A stretch of 57,130 nt of DNA, taken from positions 1 through 57,130 of the forward strand of contig JAUPTX010000004.1 in the NCBI GenBank assembly GCA_030917865.1, given 5' to 3'. This stretch comes from Patescibacteria group bacterium. GTDB taxonomy: Bacteria > Patescibacteriota > Minisyncoccia > Phycocordibacterales > CSBR16-119. Positions 33,144 to 42,354 of the stretch are shown piece by piece. How positions within the stretch are numbered: position 1 is the stretch's first letter; every line of letters starts with the position of its first letter. The position numbers and the translations under genes were made by a program. The notes beneath the pieces are model-generated. The model did not search any database. It saw nothing but the letters and a program-made list of their open reading frames with translations, and was not told the DNA's origin.

Positions 33144-33255
33144 TGTTAAAAAAGAGAACTTGCCAAGTTAAAGATTTCTGTGAAAACGGGCAAGAAATAT
33201 TTAATTAAAAGCTTAATCAAGGTACTCAAACTAATAATTTGGTATCTCTAATAGG
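33144..33255 (+). promoter_or_regulatory. Long structured grpE leader
   Basis: Competing pairings are possible: CTTGCC (33159-33164) with GGCAAG (33189-33194), and AAAGATTTCT with AGAAATATTT. AGG touches the ATG. This could be an RNA thermometer, but no known class is recognised. Confidence 0.3.
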
Positions 33256-33834
33256 ATGATAAAAAGCGACAACAACGAAGAAGATGTAATTTTAGATCCA
33301 AGCGAAGATGCTGATTCTGATGTGGAATTCGAAGAATTCGGAGCGACTGAAAAAGATAAAATAAAAAAACTAAAAGAAGAACTAAAAGAGGTAAAGAAAA
33401 AAGCAGCAGACAATATGGATGGATGGCAAAGAGCGCTAGCTGACTATGCGAATTTGAAAAAAGATTCTGCCGACCAAGTGAAAGAACTCAAAGGTTATGT
33501 TCTCGAAGGTTTCATCGAAGAACTTCTGCCGGTCTTAGACTCGTTTGATATGGCGATGAAGAATAAAGAGACTTGGGAATCTGTAAACGAAAACTGGCGA
33601 AAAGGAATCGAGTATATTTATATCCAGCTGACAGGTGTTTTGTCTAACAACGGTATATCAGCTCTCGGTGAAGTTGGAGAAAATTTTAATCCAGATACGC
33701 ACGTGGCGATGGAGGAAATAGAAACAGATGACGCTGAAAAAGAAGGAAAAATTTCTGAAGTGATCCAAAAAGGATATAAAGGCAAGAGTGTGATACGACC
33801 AGCGAAGGTGAAGATTTATAAGTTTAGTAAATAG
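33256..33834 (+). CDS. grpE: Nucleotide exchange factor GrpE
   Basis: 192 residues: an acidic N-terminus, a long coiled coil (KIKKLKEELKEVKKKAADNMDGWQ, with ALADYANLKKDSADQVKEL) and the beta-wing with GVLSNNGISALGEVGENFNPDTHVAM and VIQKGYKGKSVIRPAKVKI. It releases ADP from DnaK. It opens the five-gene run; the next gene starts 3 bases after its stop. Confidence 0.95.
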   Translation: MIKSDNNEEDVILDPSEDADSDVEFEEFGATEKDKIKKLKEELKEVKKKAADNMDGWQRALADYANLKKDSADQVKELKGYVLEGFIEELLPVLDSFDMAMKNKETWESVNENWRKGIEYIYIQLTGVLSNNGISALGEVGENFNPDTHVAMEEIETDDAEKEGKISEVIQKGYKGKSVIRPAKVKIYKFSK

Positions 33835-33837
33835 GTT

Positions 33838-34440
33838 ATGGAAGAAATTATTTCTATGCCGCCAGATCAATATAATCAGTTTCTTGTTCAGTATATTGAT
33901 ATTCTCGAAAAGACCAATCAGCAAATGACTTTATTCCAGAACCCTTATATGTTTATTGTTGCAGCTCTAACACTTCTTGTTACATTTATAGCTATCGGTG
34001 CAACTGTTATCTTGTGGAGACAAAGCAGGGAGTATAAAAAAACTTTAAAGTTATCAATTGAAAGTTATGAAAAATCTTTAAATGAAAAAGTAAAAATAGT
34101 TGAAGATGAAACTAAAAAAATGGTTGATAAAATAATTGTTTTAGAAAAGAAAAAAATGAGCGCCGCAACCAAAGAAGGTAAGGTTAGGATTGAAGAGAAG
34201 GTAAAGGAGTTAGAGGCATATAAAGATTTAATTGTCTCTAAAAATGTGTTATCTACAATTAGTATTTTAGATAAACCAAAATCATTGAAAGATTATTATG
34301 AGTTAAGTTCTGTCCCTTTAGAAATTCATAAATCCAATAGTATTTTTGCAAAGTGCGACAGTTGCGGTAAATCAAAAATGGTAGAAATTAAACTATCTGG
34401 AAATTATTGTGAAGAATGTGATGATAAATTATCAATTTAA
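33838..34440 (+). CDS. Membrane protein with coiled coil and C-terminal zinc ribbon, unknown
   Basis: 200 residues inserted between grpE and dnaK. A short N-terminal region is followed by one transmembrane segment (about residues 38-60), a charged coiled coil (about 63-140) and a C-terminal ribbon with CDSC (Cys173, Cys176) and CEEC (Cys191, Cys194). Spacing is 3 bases after grpE and 12 before dnaK, so it is co-transcribed with the chaperones. It is more AT-rich than grpE and dnaK, suggesting later insertion. It could tether the DnaK system to the membrane; that is inference. Family not recognised. Confidence 0.65.
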   Translation: MEEIISMPPDQYNQFLVQYIDILEKTNQQMTLFQNPYMFIVAALTLLVTFIAIGATVILWRQSREYKKTLKLSIESYEKSLNEKVKIVEDETKKMVDKIIVLEKKKMSAATKEGKVRIEEKVKELEAYKDLIVSKNVLSTISILDKPKSLKDYYELSSVPLEIHKSNSIFAKCDSCGKSKMVEIKLSGNYCEECDDKLSI

Positions 34441-34452
34441 TCTAAAAAATAT

Positions 34453-36357
34453 ATGAGTAAAATAATTGGAATCGATTTAGGAACAACAAACTCGGCTGTG
34501 GCTATCATCGAAGGTGGTCAGCCAAAGATTATTGAAAACGCAGAAGGTATGCGAACAACTCCTTCTATTGTTGCTCTGGCGAAAAACGGAGACACGATGG
34601 TGGGTGTGACAGCAAAGCGTCAGTCAATCACAAATCCAAAAAACACAATTTATCAAATCAAAAGATTTATTGGTCACAACTTTGACGAAGCAGAAGTTCA
34701 GAAAGATGTGAAAGCTATTCCTTTCGAAACTCGAAAATCAGCGAACGGCGGTATCGAAGTAAGGTTTGGTGAAGAATGGAAAAGACCAGAAGAAATCTCT
34801 GCGATGATTTTGCAAAAGATAAAAGCAGACGTAGAAGCACGAATCGGTGCGAAGGTGACAGAAGCTGTTATCACCGTTCCGGCTTATTTCAACGACGCTC
34901 AAAGACAAGCGACAAAAGACGCAGGTAAAATCGCAGGTCTTGAAGTAAAAAGAATCATAAACGAGCCAACAGCAGCAGCTCTGGCTTACGGATTCAACAA
35001 AAAGAAAGACGAGAAAATCGCAGTCTTTGACTTTGGAGGTGGAACATTTGACGTTTCTATCTTGGAAGTTTCTGAAGACACGATAGAAGTGAAGTCAACA
35101 GACGGAGATGCACACTTGGGAGGAAAAGACGTTGATCAAAAAATAATGGATTGGCTCGCAGAAGGTTTCCAAAAAGAAAATGGAATAGATTTGCGAAAAG
35201 ATGCATTAGCGAAGCAAAGACTAGACGACGCAGCAGAAAAAGCAAAGATAGAACTTTCAACTGCAGTTCAAACAGAAATAAATATTCCTTTCGTCACTTC
35301 TGGCGAAGCAGGGCCACTGCACCTTGTGCGAACTATGAAAAGAGCGGAGCTCGAAGAGATCACTAGAGAATTCATCGACCGTGCGATAGAGATCACAAAG
35401 CGCGCAGTAGAAGCTTCACCTTTTAGTGTGAGTGAAATAAATGAAGTTATCTTGGTTGGAGGTCAAACAAGAATGCCTGCGATACAAGAAGCTGTAGAAA
35501 AATTCTTCGGTAAAAAAGCAAACCTTTCTGTAAACCCAGACGAAGTTGTGGCGCTCGGTGCTGCTATTCAAGGTGGGGTTTTGCAAGGAGATGTGAAAGA
35601 CGTTCTACTTCTAGATGTGATCCCGCTATCTTTAGGTATCGAGACTCTAGGAGGTGTGGCGACACATTTAATAAAGAAAAATACAACTATCCCAGCTTCG
35701 CAGTCTCAAGTTTTCTCGACAGCTGCAGATAACCAAACTTCAACAGAGATTCACATAGTTCAAGGTGAGAGACCAATGGCTGCTGACAACAAATCTTTGG
35801 GACGATTTGTGTTGGAAGGAATCCCACCAGCACCACGAGGTGTGCCACAAATAGAAGTGACTTTCGACATCGACGCGAACGGAATCTTGAGCGTAAAAGC
35901 AAAAGACAAAACTTCAGGAAAAGAACAATCTATCAGAATCGAAGCGTCTTCAGGACTTACAGAAGCTGAAATTGAAAAAATGAAAAAAGACGCAGAGGTG
36001 AACGCCGAAGCAGATAAGCAAAAGAAAGATTTGGCTGATATTAAAAACACAGCAGAGATGACTCTTTTCACTGCAGAAAAAGCGATAAAAGATTCTGAAG
36101 GAAAGGTTCCAGAAGATGTTAAAAAATCTGTTGAAGAAAAAGTTGCGAAGCTTAAATCTGTGAAAGAGCTTCCAGAACATGCAGATGGCGGAGTTGCTAT
36201 AAAATCTGCAACAGAAGAACTTGCTACAGAAATGCAAAAGATTCATGAAGCGATGGCGAAGGCTGGACAAAGTGCTGAAAGCGGTGCGCAAGGTGGAGAA
36301 AATAATCCATCTGGTGACGCAGAAGGTCCGATTGATGCGGAGGTGAGTGATAGATAA
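34453..36357 (+). CDS. dnaK: Chaperone DnaK (Hsp70)
   Basis: 634 residues with [19 protein letters not shown], the ATPase segments [20 protein letters not shown] and [33 protein letters not shown], and the substrate-binding domain [18 protein letters not shown]. The helical lid is present; the C-terminal tail is acidic and Gly-rich but lacks the typical EEVKD ending. Full length for the family. It is third in the grpE operon, followed after 3 bases by the cyclodipeptide synthase gene rather than directly by dnaJ. Confidence 0.98.
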   Translation: MSKIIGIDLGTTNSAVAIIEGGQPKIIENAEGMRTTPSIVALAKNGDTMVGVTAKRQSITNPKNTIYQIKRFIGHNFDEAEVQKDVKAIPFETRKSANGGIEVRFGEEWKRPEEISAMILQKIKADVEARIGAKVTEAVITVPAYFNDAQRQATKDAGKIAGLEVKRIINEPTAAALAYGFNKKKDEKIAVFDFGGGTFDVSILEVSEDTIEVKSTDGDAHLGGKDVDQKIMDWLAEGFQKENGIDLRKDALAKQRLDDAAEKAKIELSTAVQTEINIPFVTSGEAGPLHLVRTMKRAELEEITREFIDRAIEITKRAVEASPFSVSEINEVILVGGQTRMPAIQEAVEKFFGKKANLSVNPDEVVALGAAIQGGVLQGDVKDVLLLDVIPLSLGIETLGGVATHLIKKNTTIPASQSQVFSTAADNQTSTEIHIVQGERPMAADNKSLGRFVLEGIPPAPRGVPQIEVTFDIDANGILSVKAKDKTSGKEQSIRIEASSGLTEAEIEKMKKDAEVNAEADKQKKDLADIKNTAEMTLFTAEKAIKDSEGKVPEDVKKSVEEKVAKLKSVKELPEHADGGVAIKSATEELATEMQKIHEAMAKAGQSAESGAQGGENNPSGDAEGPIDAEVSDR

Positions 36358-36360
36358 TTT

Positions 36361-37005
36361 ATGGATAAAGATAAACTGCTTATCACTGGAATGAGTCCAG
36401 GCAATGGATACTTTAAACAAGAAGTTATAGACAAACTTCTTGTTTATTGTTCCGAAAAATATTCTAAAGTAGAAATTTGTATTCCTGATATTCCTGCAAT
36501 TTATACTTATCTTGCGCTTGGATATTCTGAAAATAAGGCTAGAGAAAAAGCCATACGTTTACAGGGAAATAATTATCGCAATAGAATAAATAATGTATTT
36601 ACTACTAGAAACTTAAATCCTGATAATATTAAAATTTGGAATTGGGCTAAAGATGGTGTTGAGGAAAATCCCATTTATAGGGAATGCTTTGATGCTATAA
36701 AAAATCTTTACGATAATAATATTGATTTCAAAAAAGATATAAATATGGCAACTGAAGAAGTCTTGGTTAATAATCAGTTTAAAAAGAAGGAATTATCTAA
36801 AGATGATATTGTTATGGGTGCACACTATATTATCTCTGAGTTTGCCTTTATTCTTTATATTTCAAAAACTATAAAAGATTACAATCATTTTATTTTCGGA
36901 TATCATAGGCCTTGGCCCGTTTGGGAAAAGTTTATTGCTGGGGGATATGATGGCGAGAAAAAAGATAATCTAAGTTTTTTATTGTTACCAAATTTTTCAA
37001 ATTAA
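36361..37005 (+). CDS. Probable tRNA-dependent cyclodipeptide synthase
   Basis: CDPSs use two aminoacyl-tRNAs to make a cyclic dipeptide (diketopiperazine). This 214-residue protein has [13 protein letters not shown], where Ser12 and Asn15 align with catalytic Ser37 and Asn40 of AlbC; the [24 protein letters not shown] block typical of the family; HYIISE with Tyr156 and Glu160 in the positions of AlbC Tyr178 and Glu182; and FGYHRP with Tyr181 near the expected Tyr202. Length matches the family (about 220-250). It is embedded in the heat-shock operon, 3 bases after dnaK and 7 before dnaJ, and is far more AT-rich than both. No tailoring oxidase or P450 is adjacent. Product unknown. Confidence 0.82.
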   Translation: MDKDKLLITGMSPGNGYFKQEVIDKLLVYCSEKYSKVEICIPDIPAIYTYLALGYSENKAREKAIRLQGNNYRNRINNVFTTRNLNPDNIKIWNWAKDGVEENPIYRECFDAIKNLYDNNIDFKKDINMATEEVLVNNQFKKKELSKDDIVMGAHYIISEFAFILYISKTIKDYNHFIFGYHRPWPVWEKFIAGGYDGEKKDNLSFLLLPNFSN

Positions 37006-37012
37006 AATTCCA

Positions 37013-37924
37013 ATGAGTAAAGACTATTACAAAACATTAAACGTAGAGAAAAACGCGTCGAAGGACGATATTAAAAAGGCGTTTCGAAAACTCGCTCACG
37101 AATATCATCCAGACAAAAAAACTGGTAACGAAGCTAAGTTCAAAGAAGTGAACGAAGCGTATCAGGTTCTTTCTGACGACACAAAACGCGCTCAGTATGA
37201 CCGTTTCGGAAGTGCTGGGCCGAATTTTGGCGGACAGGGAGGTCAGGACTTTGGTGGTTTTGACTTCTCTGGATTTTCTGGTTTCGGTGGACAGGGTCAG
37301 GACTTTGAATTTGATCTAAACGATATCTTCTCGGCTTTTACCGGTGGAGGTGGAGGTTTTAATCCTTTTGGACAAAGAGTCAGGAAGGGAAGAAATATTA
37401 CTATCACCACAAACGTGACTTTCAAAGAATCTGTTTTAGGATTCACTCATAAATTCAAGCTGCCTTCTGAGAGCGTGATGTATAAGCAAAAGAAAGAAAT
37501 TGAAATTAATTTCCCGCCAGGAATTGAAAACGGACAGACTCTCAAAGTAGAAGGTTACGGAGAAGCTCCAGATGTGCCGTCTGGCAGTGCTGGTAGACCA
37601 GGAGACCTTTTGATAAAAGTTCATGTAGAAAAACACAAAACACTTCGAAAAGATGGATATAACCTGGTGACAGATTTGGATGTGAAGATAACAGACGCGA
37701 TACTCGGCGCGGAATACGAAGTCGATACAGTAGACGGAAAAGTCACTGTAAAAATCCCAAAGGGGATAAAGCACGGGCAAATTTTACGAGTGCGAGGCAA
37801 AGGTGTCCCAGTCGGAACATTTCAAAAAGGAGATTTGCTGATAGTTATAAATGTTAAAACTCCAGAAAAGCTAACAAAAGAGCAAAAGAAGTTGATTGAG
37901 GAACTGCAAAAGAGTGGGTTATAA
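37013..37924 (+). CDS. dnaJ: DnaJ-type co-chaperone without zinc finger
   Basis: 303 residues. The J-domain ([21 protein letters not shown]) has the HPD motif in EYHPDKK, followed by a Gly/Phe-rich linker and the two beta-barrel client-binding domains ([42 protein letters not shown]). The four CxxCxGxG zinc motifs of type I DnaJ are absent, so it is a type II (CbpA/DnaJB-like) protein. It is the last gene of the chaperone operon. Confidence 0.93.
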   Translation: MSKDYYKTLNVEKNASKDDIKKAFRKLAHEYHPDKKTGNEAKFKEVNEAYQVLSDDTKRAQYDRFGSAGPNFGGQGGQDFGGFDFSGFSGFGGQGQDFEFDLNDIFSAFTGGGGGFNPFGQRVRKGRNITITTNVTFKESVLGFTHKFKLPSESVMYKQKKEIEINFPPGIENGQTLKVEGYGEAPDVPSGSAGRPGDLLIKVHVEKHKTLRKDGYNLVTDLDVKITDAILGAEYEVDTVDGKVTVKIPKGIKHGQILRVRGKGVPVGTFQKGDLLIVINVKTPEKLTKEQKKLIEELQKSGL

Positions 37925-37940
37925 AATATTTAAAAGTAAA

Positions 37941-37970
37941 AGAGCGTCGGGGTCTTAACCCCGACGCTCT
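37941..37970. terminator. Terminator between dnaJ and the minus-strand membrane gene
   Basis: Perfect 13-bp stem (37941-37953 with 37958-37970), loop CTTA. The minus-strand tail TTTTACTTTTAAATATTTT makes it a strong terminator of the 37986-38762 gene. Confidence 0.88.
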
Positions 37971-37985
37971 TGCGCTGATGTGTTC

Positions 37986-38762
37986 TCACACGAACTCTAT
38001 GTCGCCACCTTTTTCGGGATCTGTCTTCCGCCATATATACAGCCCGCTTACCACAAAAGTGATGGTTATGATGCTGGCGATTGTGACCATGAAGAGCTTC
38101 TTACTCTCTTGGTCTGACCACTCAAACCCGAAGGGAAAAGACAGTAGGCCAAAAAAAATGGCCAGCACTACAATTTGTCCCCAATCATCGTGCGGGTAGT
38201 TGCTCTTGATTTTTGCCACAATGGTGGCAATGAGCCCAGCGCCGTATCCCCACCAGCCTAAATAGTTGGCGGCGATGATAGTTAGAATCATCGCTATTCC
38301 AACTAGAGAAAAAGTGGTTGGTGAATCATGCGGAACTATGGTTGCACAGAAAAGGCTTATGACTAGGCCAATAATAATCAGCCAAAATCTCAAGGGGTGA
38401 CCATAGCTGCTCTCTTGGAGGTGTTCTTTTGCGGTAACTATTTCCTTTCCGGTCATTTCAAATTCGTGGCTCGTTATTCTAGCATCGTTTATTAGAAATG
38501 GGAATTTCCCTAAATTAAATCTTGTCACATTTTCAGTGACCTTCTCTCTCTTCACAGATCCGCCATTCCTCATGATACGTATTTCTTCCCAAGTGAAGAT
38601 CCTTCCTTCGGGTTGTGTGATGGGCATAAGAGTGCTGTTTTCAAACCAGCTATATGTTCCGTCTTGGTTTTGCACTATCACCGACTCAGAGCCGATGAAA
38701 AAAGGTTGCGCAAGTGCCATTTGTGCGATTGCGATCAGGGCGAAGGCTATCAAGGTTCTCAT
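37986..38762 (-). CDS. Exported polytopic membrane protein, unknown
   Basis: About 258 residues. The start MRTLIAFALIAIAQMALAQ looks like a cleavable signal peptide (ALA^Q). An extracytoplasmic domain of about 95 residues follows, then five or six transmembrane helices from about residue 125 on, and a short charged C-terminus (KTDPEKGGDIEFV). ATG 38762 is preferred because the A/C-rich ACAAAAAACAAACGAAC precedes it. Monocistronic and GC-richer than its neighbours. Family not recognised. Confidence 0.6.
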   Translation of the reverse strand: MRTLIAFALIAIAQMALAQPFFIGSESVIVQNQDGTYSWFENSTLMPITQPEGRIFTWEEIRIMRNGGSVKREKVTENVTRFNLGKFPFLINDARITSHEFEMTGKEIVTAKEHLQESSYGHPLRFWLIIIGLVISLFCATIVPHDSPTTFSLVGIAMILTIIAANYLGWWGYGAGLIATIVAKIKSNYPHDDWGQIVVLAIFFGLLSFPFGFEWSDQESKKLFMVTIASIITITFVVSGLYIWRKTDPEKGGDIEFV

Positions 38763-38812
38763 GTTCGTTTGTTTTTTGTTCAAAGAAAATTTAGCATAAA
38801 TGGTGGATATTT

Positions 38813-38845
38813 AAAAGGTCGGCACGCTCCGCGTGCCGACCTTTT
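38813..38845 (-). terminator. Hairpin after the ion channel gene
   Basis: Perfect 15-bp stem AAAAGGTCGGCACGC with its complement, loop TCC. It lies just after the channel gene stop on the minus strand (minus tail TTAAATATCC). Confidence 0.75.
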
Positions 38846-38848
38846 ATT

Positions 38849-39520
38849 TTAAAAATCTTTATAAAAAGTTTTCATTATGAATTCTCGAAGTAAGAATATT
38901 AAGAGAGCGAGAAGTATAAATCCAGAGAATTTTGCCATTATTTCTATAACTTCTCCTGCGACCGTGTATGGTTCAACCAAAGGCGTTATACCTAAAAGAA
39001 TTTGAAACGCCCAGTTTAGGCTCTTCGGTAAATCTGCAAGTGGTAAATTATGAAATTCAAAAATATAAATTAAACCACCAAACAGTACAGTAAAAGTAAA
39101 CAGAGCTTTAAAGTAGAAAAAGAAATCTATTTCTTGTTCTTTTTTTAATCTAGTTTCAATATCATTTGCAACTTGTGAAAATTTGAAAACTCGTAGCATT
39201 CTGAAAAGTCTCGATATTCTTATAACTCTCAAAGATTTTAAGAAAACAAAATTTCCAAAACCTAAAAGTGTCGGGAGTATCGAAAGCAAATCCGCGATAC
39301 CATAAAAGCTAAAAATATATTTTAGTTTGTTTTTTGTTGTGAAAATTCTGACCAAGTATTCTATAACGAATATAACAACAACAGCTATTTCTATTTTGTA
39401 GAAAATATTTGCATATTCTCGGAGGTCAGGAACAGTTTCTGCGGCGATAGTAGTCAAAGAAAAAACAGTCACAAGTGCTAGTAAATCTTCAGCTATCAAT
39501 ATGAGTTTGTTTTTGTTCAT
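38849..39520 (-). CDS. Voltage-sensor-type ion channel protein
   Basis: About 223 residues from ATG 39520 (the upstream start is TTG). Four helices form a voltage-sensor-like domain. The fourth, LKSLRVIRISRLFRMLRVFKF, carries Arg/Lys every third residue, a true S4 pattern. Two more helices and a re-entrant segment WAFQILLGITPLVEPYTV follow, where potassium channels have TVGYG; that filter is missing. It belongs to the ion-transport superfamily. It could be a cation channel of other selectivity, a proton channel or a non-conducting sensor. Downstream of cysS in the same direction with a short gap. Confidence 0.75.
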   Translation of the reverse strand: MNKNKLILIAEDLLALVTVFSLTTIAAETVPDLREYANIFYKIEIAVVVIFVIEYLVRIFTTKNKLKYIFSFYGIADLLSILPTLLGFGNFVFLKSLRVIRISRLFRMLRVFKFSQVANDIETRLKKEQEIDFFFYFKALFTFTVLFGGLIYIFEFHNLPLADLPKSLNWAFQILLGITPLVEPYTVAGEVIEIMAKFSGFILLALLIFLLREFIMKTFYKDF

Positions 39521-39542
39521 AGGCAAAGTAGTTAATTAATAA

Positions 39543-40892
39543 TTAAAGTTTAAAAACCTCTGTTCCAGATTCTGTATCTTTTATTTTGTAACCAAGATTT
39601 TTTATTTCTTCTCTTATTCTATCAGATTCTTGCCAGTTTTTTTCTTTTCTTGCTAGATTTCTCGCTTCTATTAGCTTCAAAATATTTTCTGGTGCTTGTT
39701 CTTTTTTCCAGTCTTTAATCCCGAGACCTAAAACTGTATCAAATTTTAAAATAGTTGCTTTCTTTTCTTCATCTTTTACTTTTTCATCTTTTATAATTTT
39801 CCAGAGAGTTGCAAGAGCTTCGCCAGTGTTTAGGTTGTCGTTCATCGCTTCATCAAAAAGATTTTTATACTGTTCGTTTATTTTTCCACCTTCTGGTAGA
39901 TTCAGGTAATAACTCTTTAGTTTTTTAAGAGCGTTCGAAGACGCAGAAAGACCTTCCCATGTGAAGTTAACTATCGTTTTGTAGTTCGCTTGAAGTAGCC
40001 AATAGCGATAATCGATAGGTGAAAAGCCCTTTTCTTGTAAATCTTTTAATCGATAATCGTTCTTTAAGGATTTAGACATTTTCTTACCGTCTATCAAAAG
40101 GTGTTCGTTGTGAAGCCAATAGTTAACAAATTTGTGCCCCGATGCGCATTCTGATTGAGCTATTTCGTTTTCGTGGTGAGGAAATGTTAAATCAACTCCA
40201 CCAGTGTGAATATCAAAATGATCTCCTAAATATTTTGTAGACATTGCTGAACATTCTATATGCCAACCAGGACGTCCGCGACCAATAGGTGTGTCCCAAT
40301 AAACGTCACCGTCGTTTTGATCCCAAGCTTTCCACAAAGCGAAATCCTCAGCATTTTCTTTGTCGTATTCGTCTTTTTTAATTCTGCTTTTTGTATTGTT
40401 TTCTATTTTTTCTAAATCAAGACCAGAAAGTTTGCCGTAACTTTTGAATTTTTTGATATCAAAATAAACAGAACCATCATCGCCTTTATATGCGAAACCT
40501 TTTTCTAAAAGCTCCTCTGTCATTTGCACCATTTCTTTTATGTGATCTGTTGCTTTTGGTTGTTTTGTTGCCGGCTCGATATTCAGATCTTTCAACTCTC
40601 GGTTAAATTCTTTTGTGTAAAATTCTGTAAAATCAAGCAGGCTTTCTCCACGAGCGATAGAGTCGCGGATTGTTTTGTCGTCTATGTCGGTGATGTTCAT
40701 CACGTGCATCACATCGTAGCCAATGTATTTCAAATATCTTTTTAAAATATCTGCGAAAATAAATGCGCGGTAGTTGCCAATGTGCGGATAGTTGTAAACC
40801 GTCGGACCGCAAGAATAAAGGCCAACATGACCTTCTTTAATAGGTTTAAATACTTCCTCTTTTTTTGTCAGAGTGTTTAAAAGTTTGAGCAT
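39543..40892 (-). CDS. cysS: Cysteinyl-tRNA synthetase
   Basis: 449 residues, class I synthetase. It has the HIGH-type motif YPHIGNYRAFIFADIL, the zinc-site region CSAMSTKYLGDHFDIHTGG with HHENEIAQSE, and KMSKSLKN. TAAAAT ends 6 bases before the ATG on the minus strand, so the mRNA is probably leaderless. The start is at the family position (MLKLLNTLTKKEEVF). Confidence 0.97.
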   Translation of the reverse strand: MLKLLNTLTKKEEVFKPIKEGHVGLYSCGPTVYNYPHIGNYRAFIFADILKRYLKYIGYDVMHVMNITDIDDKTIRDSIARGESLLDFTEFYTKEFNRELKDLNIEPATKQPKATDHIKEMVQMTEELLEKGFAYKGDDGSVYFDIKKFKSYGKLSGLDLEKIENNTKSRIKKDEYDKENAEDFALWKAWDQNDGDVYWDTPIGRGRPGWHIECSAMSTKYLGDHFDIHTGGVDLTFPHHENEIAQSECASGHKFVNYWLHNEHLLIDGKKMSKSLKNDYRLKDLQEKGFSPIDYRYWLLQANYKTIVNFTWEGLSASSNALKKLKSYYLNLPEGGKINEQYKNLFDEAMNDNLNTGEALATLWKIIKDEKVKDEEKKATILKFDTVLGLGIKDWKKEQAPENILKLIEARNLARKEKNWQESDRIREEIKNLGYKIKDTESGTEVFKL

Positions 40893-40934
40893 CTTTGTAT
40901 TTTAATATTTTTTCGGTTTAAATAAAAGACTTGA

Positions 40935-41858
40935 TTAAAGCCATTTCTTGTTTTTAAAATACACGAACATCACAAGTCCTGTTAGAACCATCGCTCCTAT
41001 AACCACGAAAAAGTCTGAGATTGTCTGGATCAAGATTATTTCATCGCTAACATTCATACCGAATACCTGAGTTATCAAGGTGATAGGTAGCATCATAAAA
41101 GTTATGATCGTTAGAGTTTTTATTGTTTCGTTTGTTTTGGTTGTCAGGAGAGTGTCGTTCGTGTCGCGCATGTCGTTTAGAAGTTCTTTGTACCAGTTTA
41201 TGTTGCTGTTTATCTTGTTGTATTCACTGAAAATCATACTCATACTAAAAGAAAATCCACTGCCAAACATATCTACGCCTGCAGACTCTACGGATTTTAT
41301 AACATCTCCGTGAAAGCTGATCGCTTTTTTAATTTTAATTATTTTTCTGTTTGTATAAGAAATACTGTTCACCGCATCTCTTTCTTTGCCGTTGTAAATA
41401 TCGTTTTCTATTTTTTCCAGATTTACAGCGACACCGTCGAGCTGATTGTCTAAATATTTATACAAATGTTTAAGAATATAAAAGAAAAGATAGCCAGGAT
41501 TTTGGTTTACGTTGTTTCTTTCTAAAATAGACTCATTTTGGAAAATTTTAGAGAAGTCGAAAAAAGGATCTATCGTTTGATAGTGTGTTGTTATTAAAAA
41601 GTCTTTGCTGATGATAAAGTCTATTTCTTTTTCTATTACAACTCTTTCTTTTGGGTCGATAAAAGGGAAGTGCATTACCAGATAGATAAAACCCTCTTTT
41701 TCATAGTAATCAACTTTTGATTTTAATGTCTCAGTCAGGAGTTCTTCGCCTATTAGTTTAGGAATTTTGTATTCATCTACTATTTCTATAATCTCGTTCC
41801 TGTTTGGCTTTTCTATATCTATCCAGGTGAGATTCTTTTGTTTGAATTTAGTGATCAT
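40935..41858 (-). CDS. corA: CorA-family divalent cation transporter
   Basis: 307 residues: a soluble N-terminal domain, a long helical stalk and two C-terminal transmembrane helices, with the family signature GMN in QVFGMNVSDE between them. The C-terminus is basic (YFKNKKWL) as in CorA. It imports magnesium or related ions. TATAAT ends 10 bases before the ATG. cysS is downstream in the same direction. Confidence 0.93.
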   Translation of the reverse strand: MITKFKQKNLTWIDIEKPNRNEIIEIVDEYKIPKLIGEELLTETLKSKVDYYEKEGFIYLVMHFPFIDPKERVVIEKEIDFIISKDFLITTHYQTIDPFFDFSKIFQNESILERNNVNQNPGYLFFYILKHLYKYLDNQLDGVAVNLEKIENDIYNGKERDAVNSISYTNRKIIKIKKAISFHGDVIKSVESAGVDMFGSGFSFSMSMIFSEYNKINSNINWYKELLNDMRDTNDTLLTTKTNETIKTLTIITFMMLPITLITQVFGMNVSDEIILIQTISDFFVVIGAMVLTGLVMFVYFKNKKWL

Positions 41859-41924
41859 AACTAGTCAGATTATAACTTAGATTTGGCTAAAAAAGTCTAT
41901 TAAATTGGGGATATTGGGAAATAC

Positions 41925-41952
41925 TTGCATTTTTTTATAAATAGGTTAAAAT
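41925..41952 (+). promoter_or_regulatory. rplU promoter
   Basis: TTGCAT, 16-base spacer, TAAAAT, ending 10 bases before the ATG. Confidence 0.6.
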
Positions 41953-41962
41953 ACTCCCTGTT

Positions 41963-42277
41963 ATGAAATTCGCAGTAATTAGAACAGGCGGAAAGCAATA
42001 TAAGGTGTCTGAAGGTGAAATCGTGAAAATCGAGAAGCTTTTGGGCGACCACAAAGAAGGCGATAAAGTTGTCTTCGAAGACGTTCTTTTGGTTGACGAC
42101 GGAAAGTCAACAGAAATCGGAACTCCTAAGCTTTCAAACAAAGTAGAAGCTACAATCGAAAAGATTGATAGAGAAGATACAGTTACAGTTATCAAATACA
42201 AGGCTAAAAGTAACTACTTCAAAAAAAGAGGTCACAGACAACCATTCTTTAAAGTAAAAATAGCAAAAATCTCTTAA
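41963..42277 (+). CDS. rplU: 50S ribosomal protein bL21
   Basis: 104 residues with FAVIRTGGKQYKVSEGEIVKIEKL at the start, VVFEDVLLVDDG and the C-terminal KRGHRQPFFKVKIAKI, all family signatures. It binds 23S rRNA. Single-gene unit here: rpmA, often next to rplU, is not downstream. Confidence 0.96.
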   Translation: MKFAVIRTGGKQYKVSEGEIVKIEKLLGDHKEGDKVVFEDVLLVDDGKSTEIGTPKLSNKVEATIEKIDREDTVTVIKYKAKSNYFKKRGHRQPFFKVKIAKIS

Positions 42278-42306
42278 TCAAAAATCCCCCCAAAGGGGAT
42301 TTTTGA
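42278..42306 (+). terminator. rplU terminator
   Basis: 12-bp stem TCAAAAATCCCC/GGGGATTTTTGA with loop CCAAA. Confidence 0.88.
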
Positions 42307-42354
42307 TTGACCAATTTATGTTTTTTATGTATTGTTATACAAAATCGAACCTGC

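Noticed and set aside
33106-33255. CIRCE (HrcA) operator before grpE
   Set aside because: The TTAGCACTC-N9-GAGTGCTAA inverted repeat is absent.
35057-36434. Several ORFs opposite dnaK
   Set aside because: Antisense shadows created by the codon bias of a highly expressed gene.
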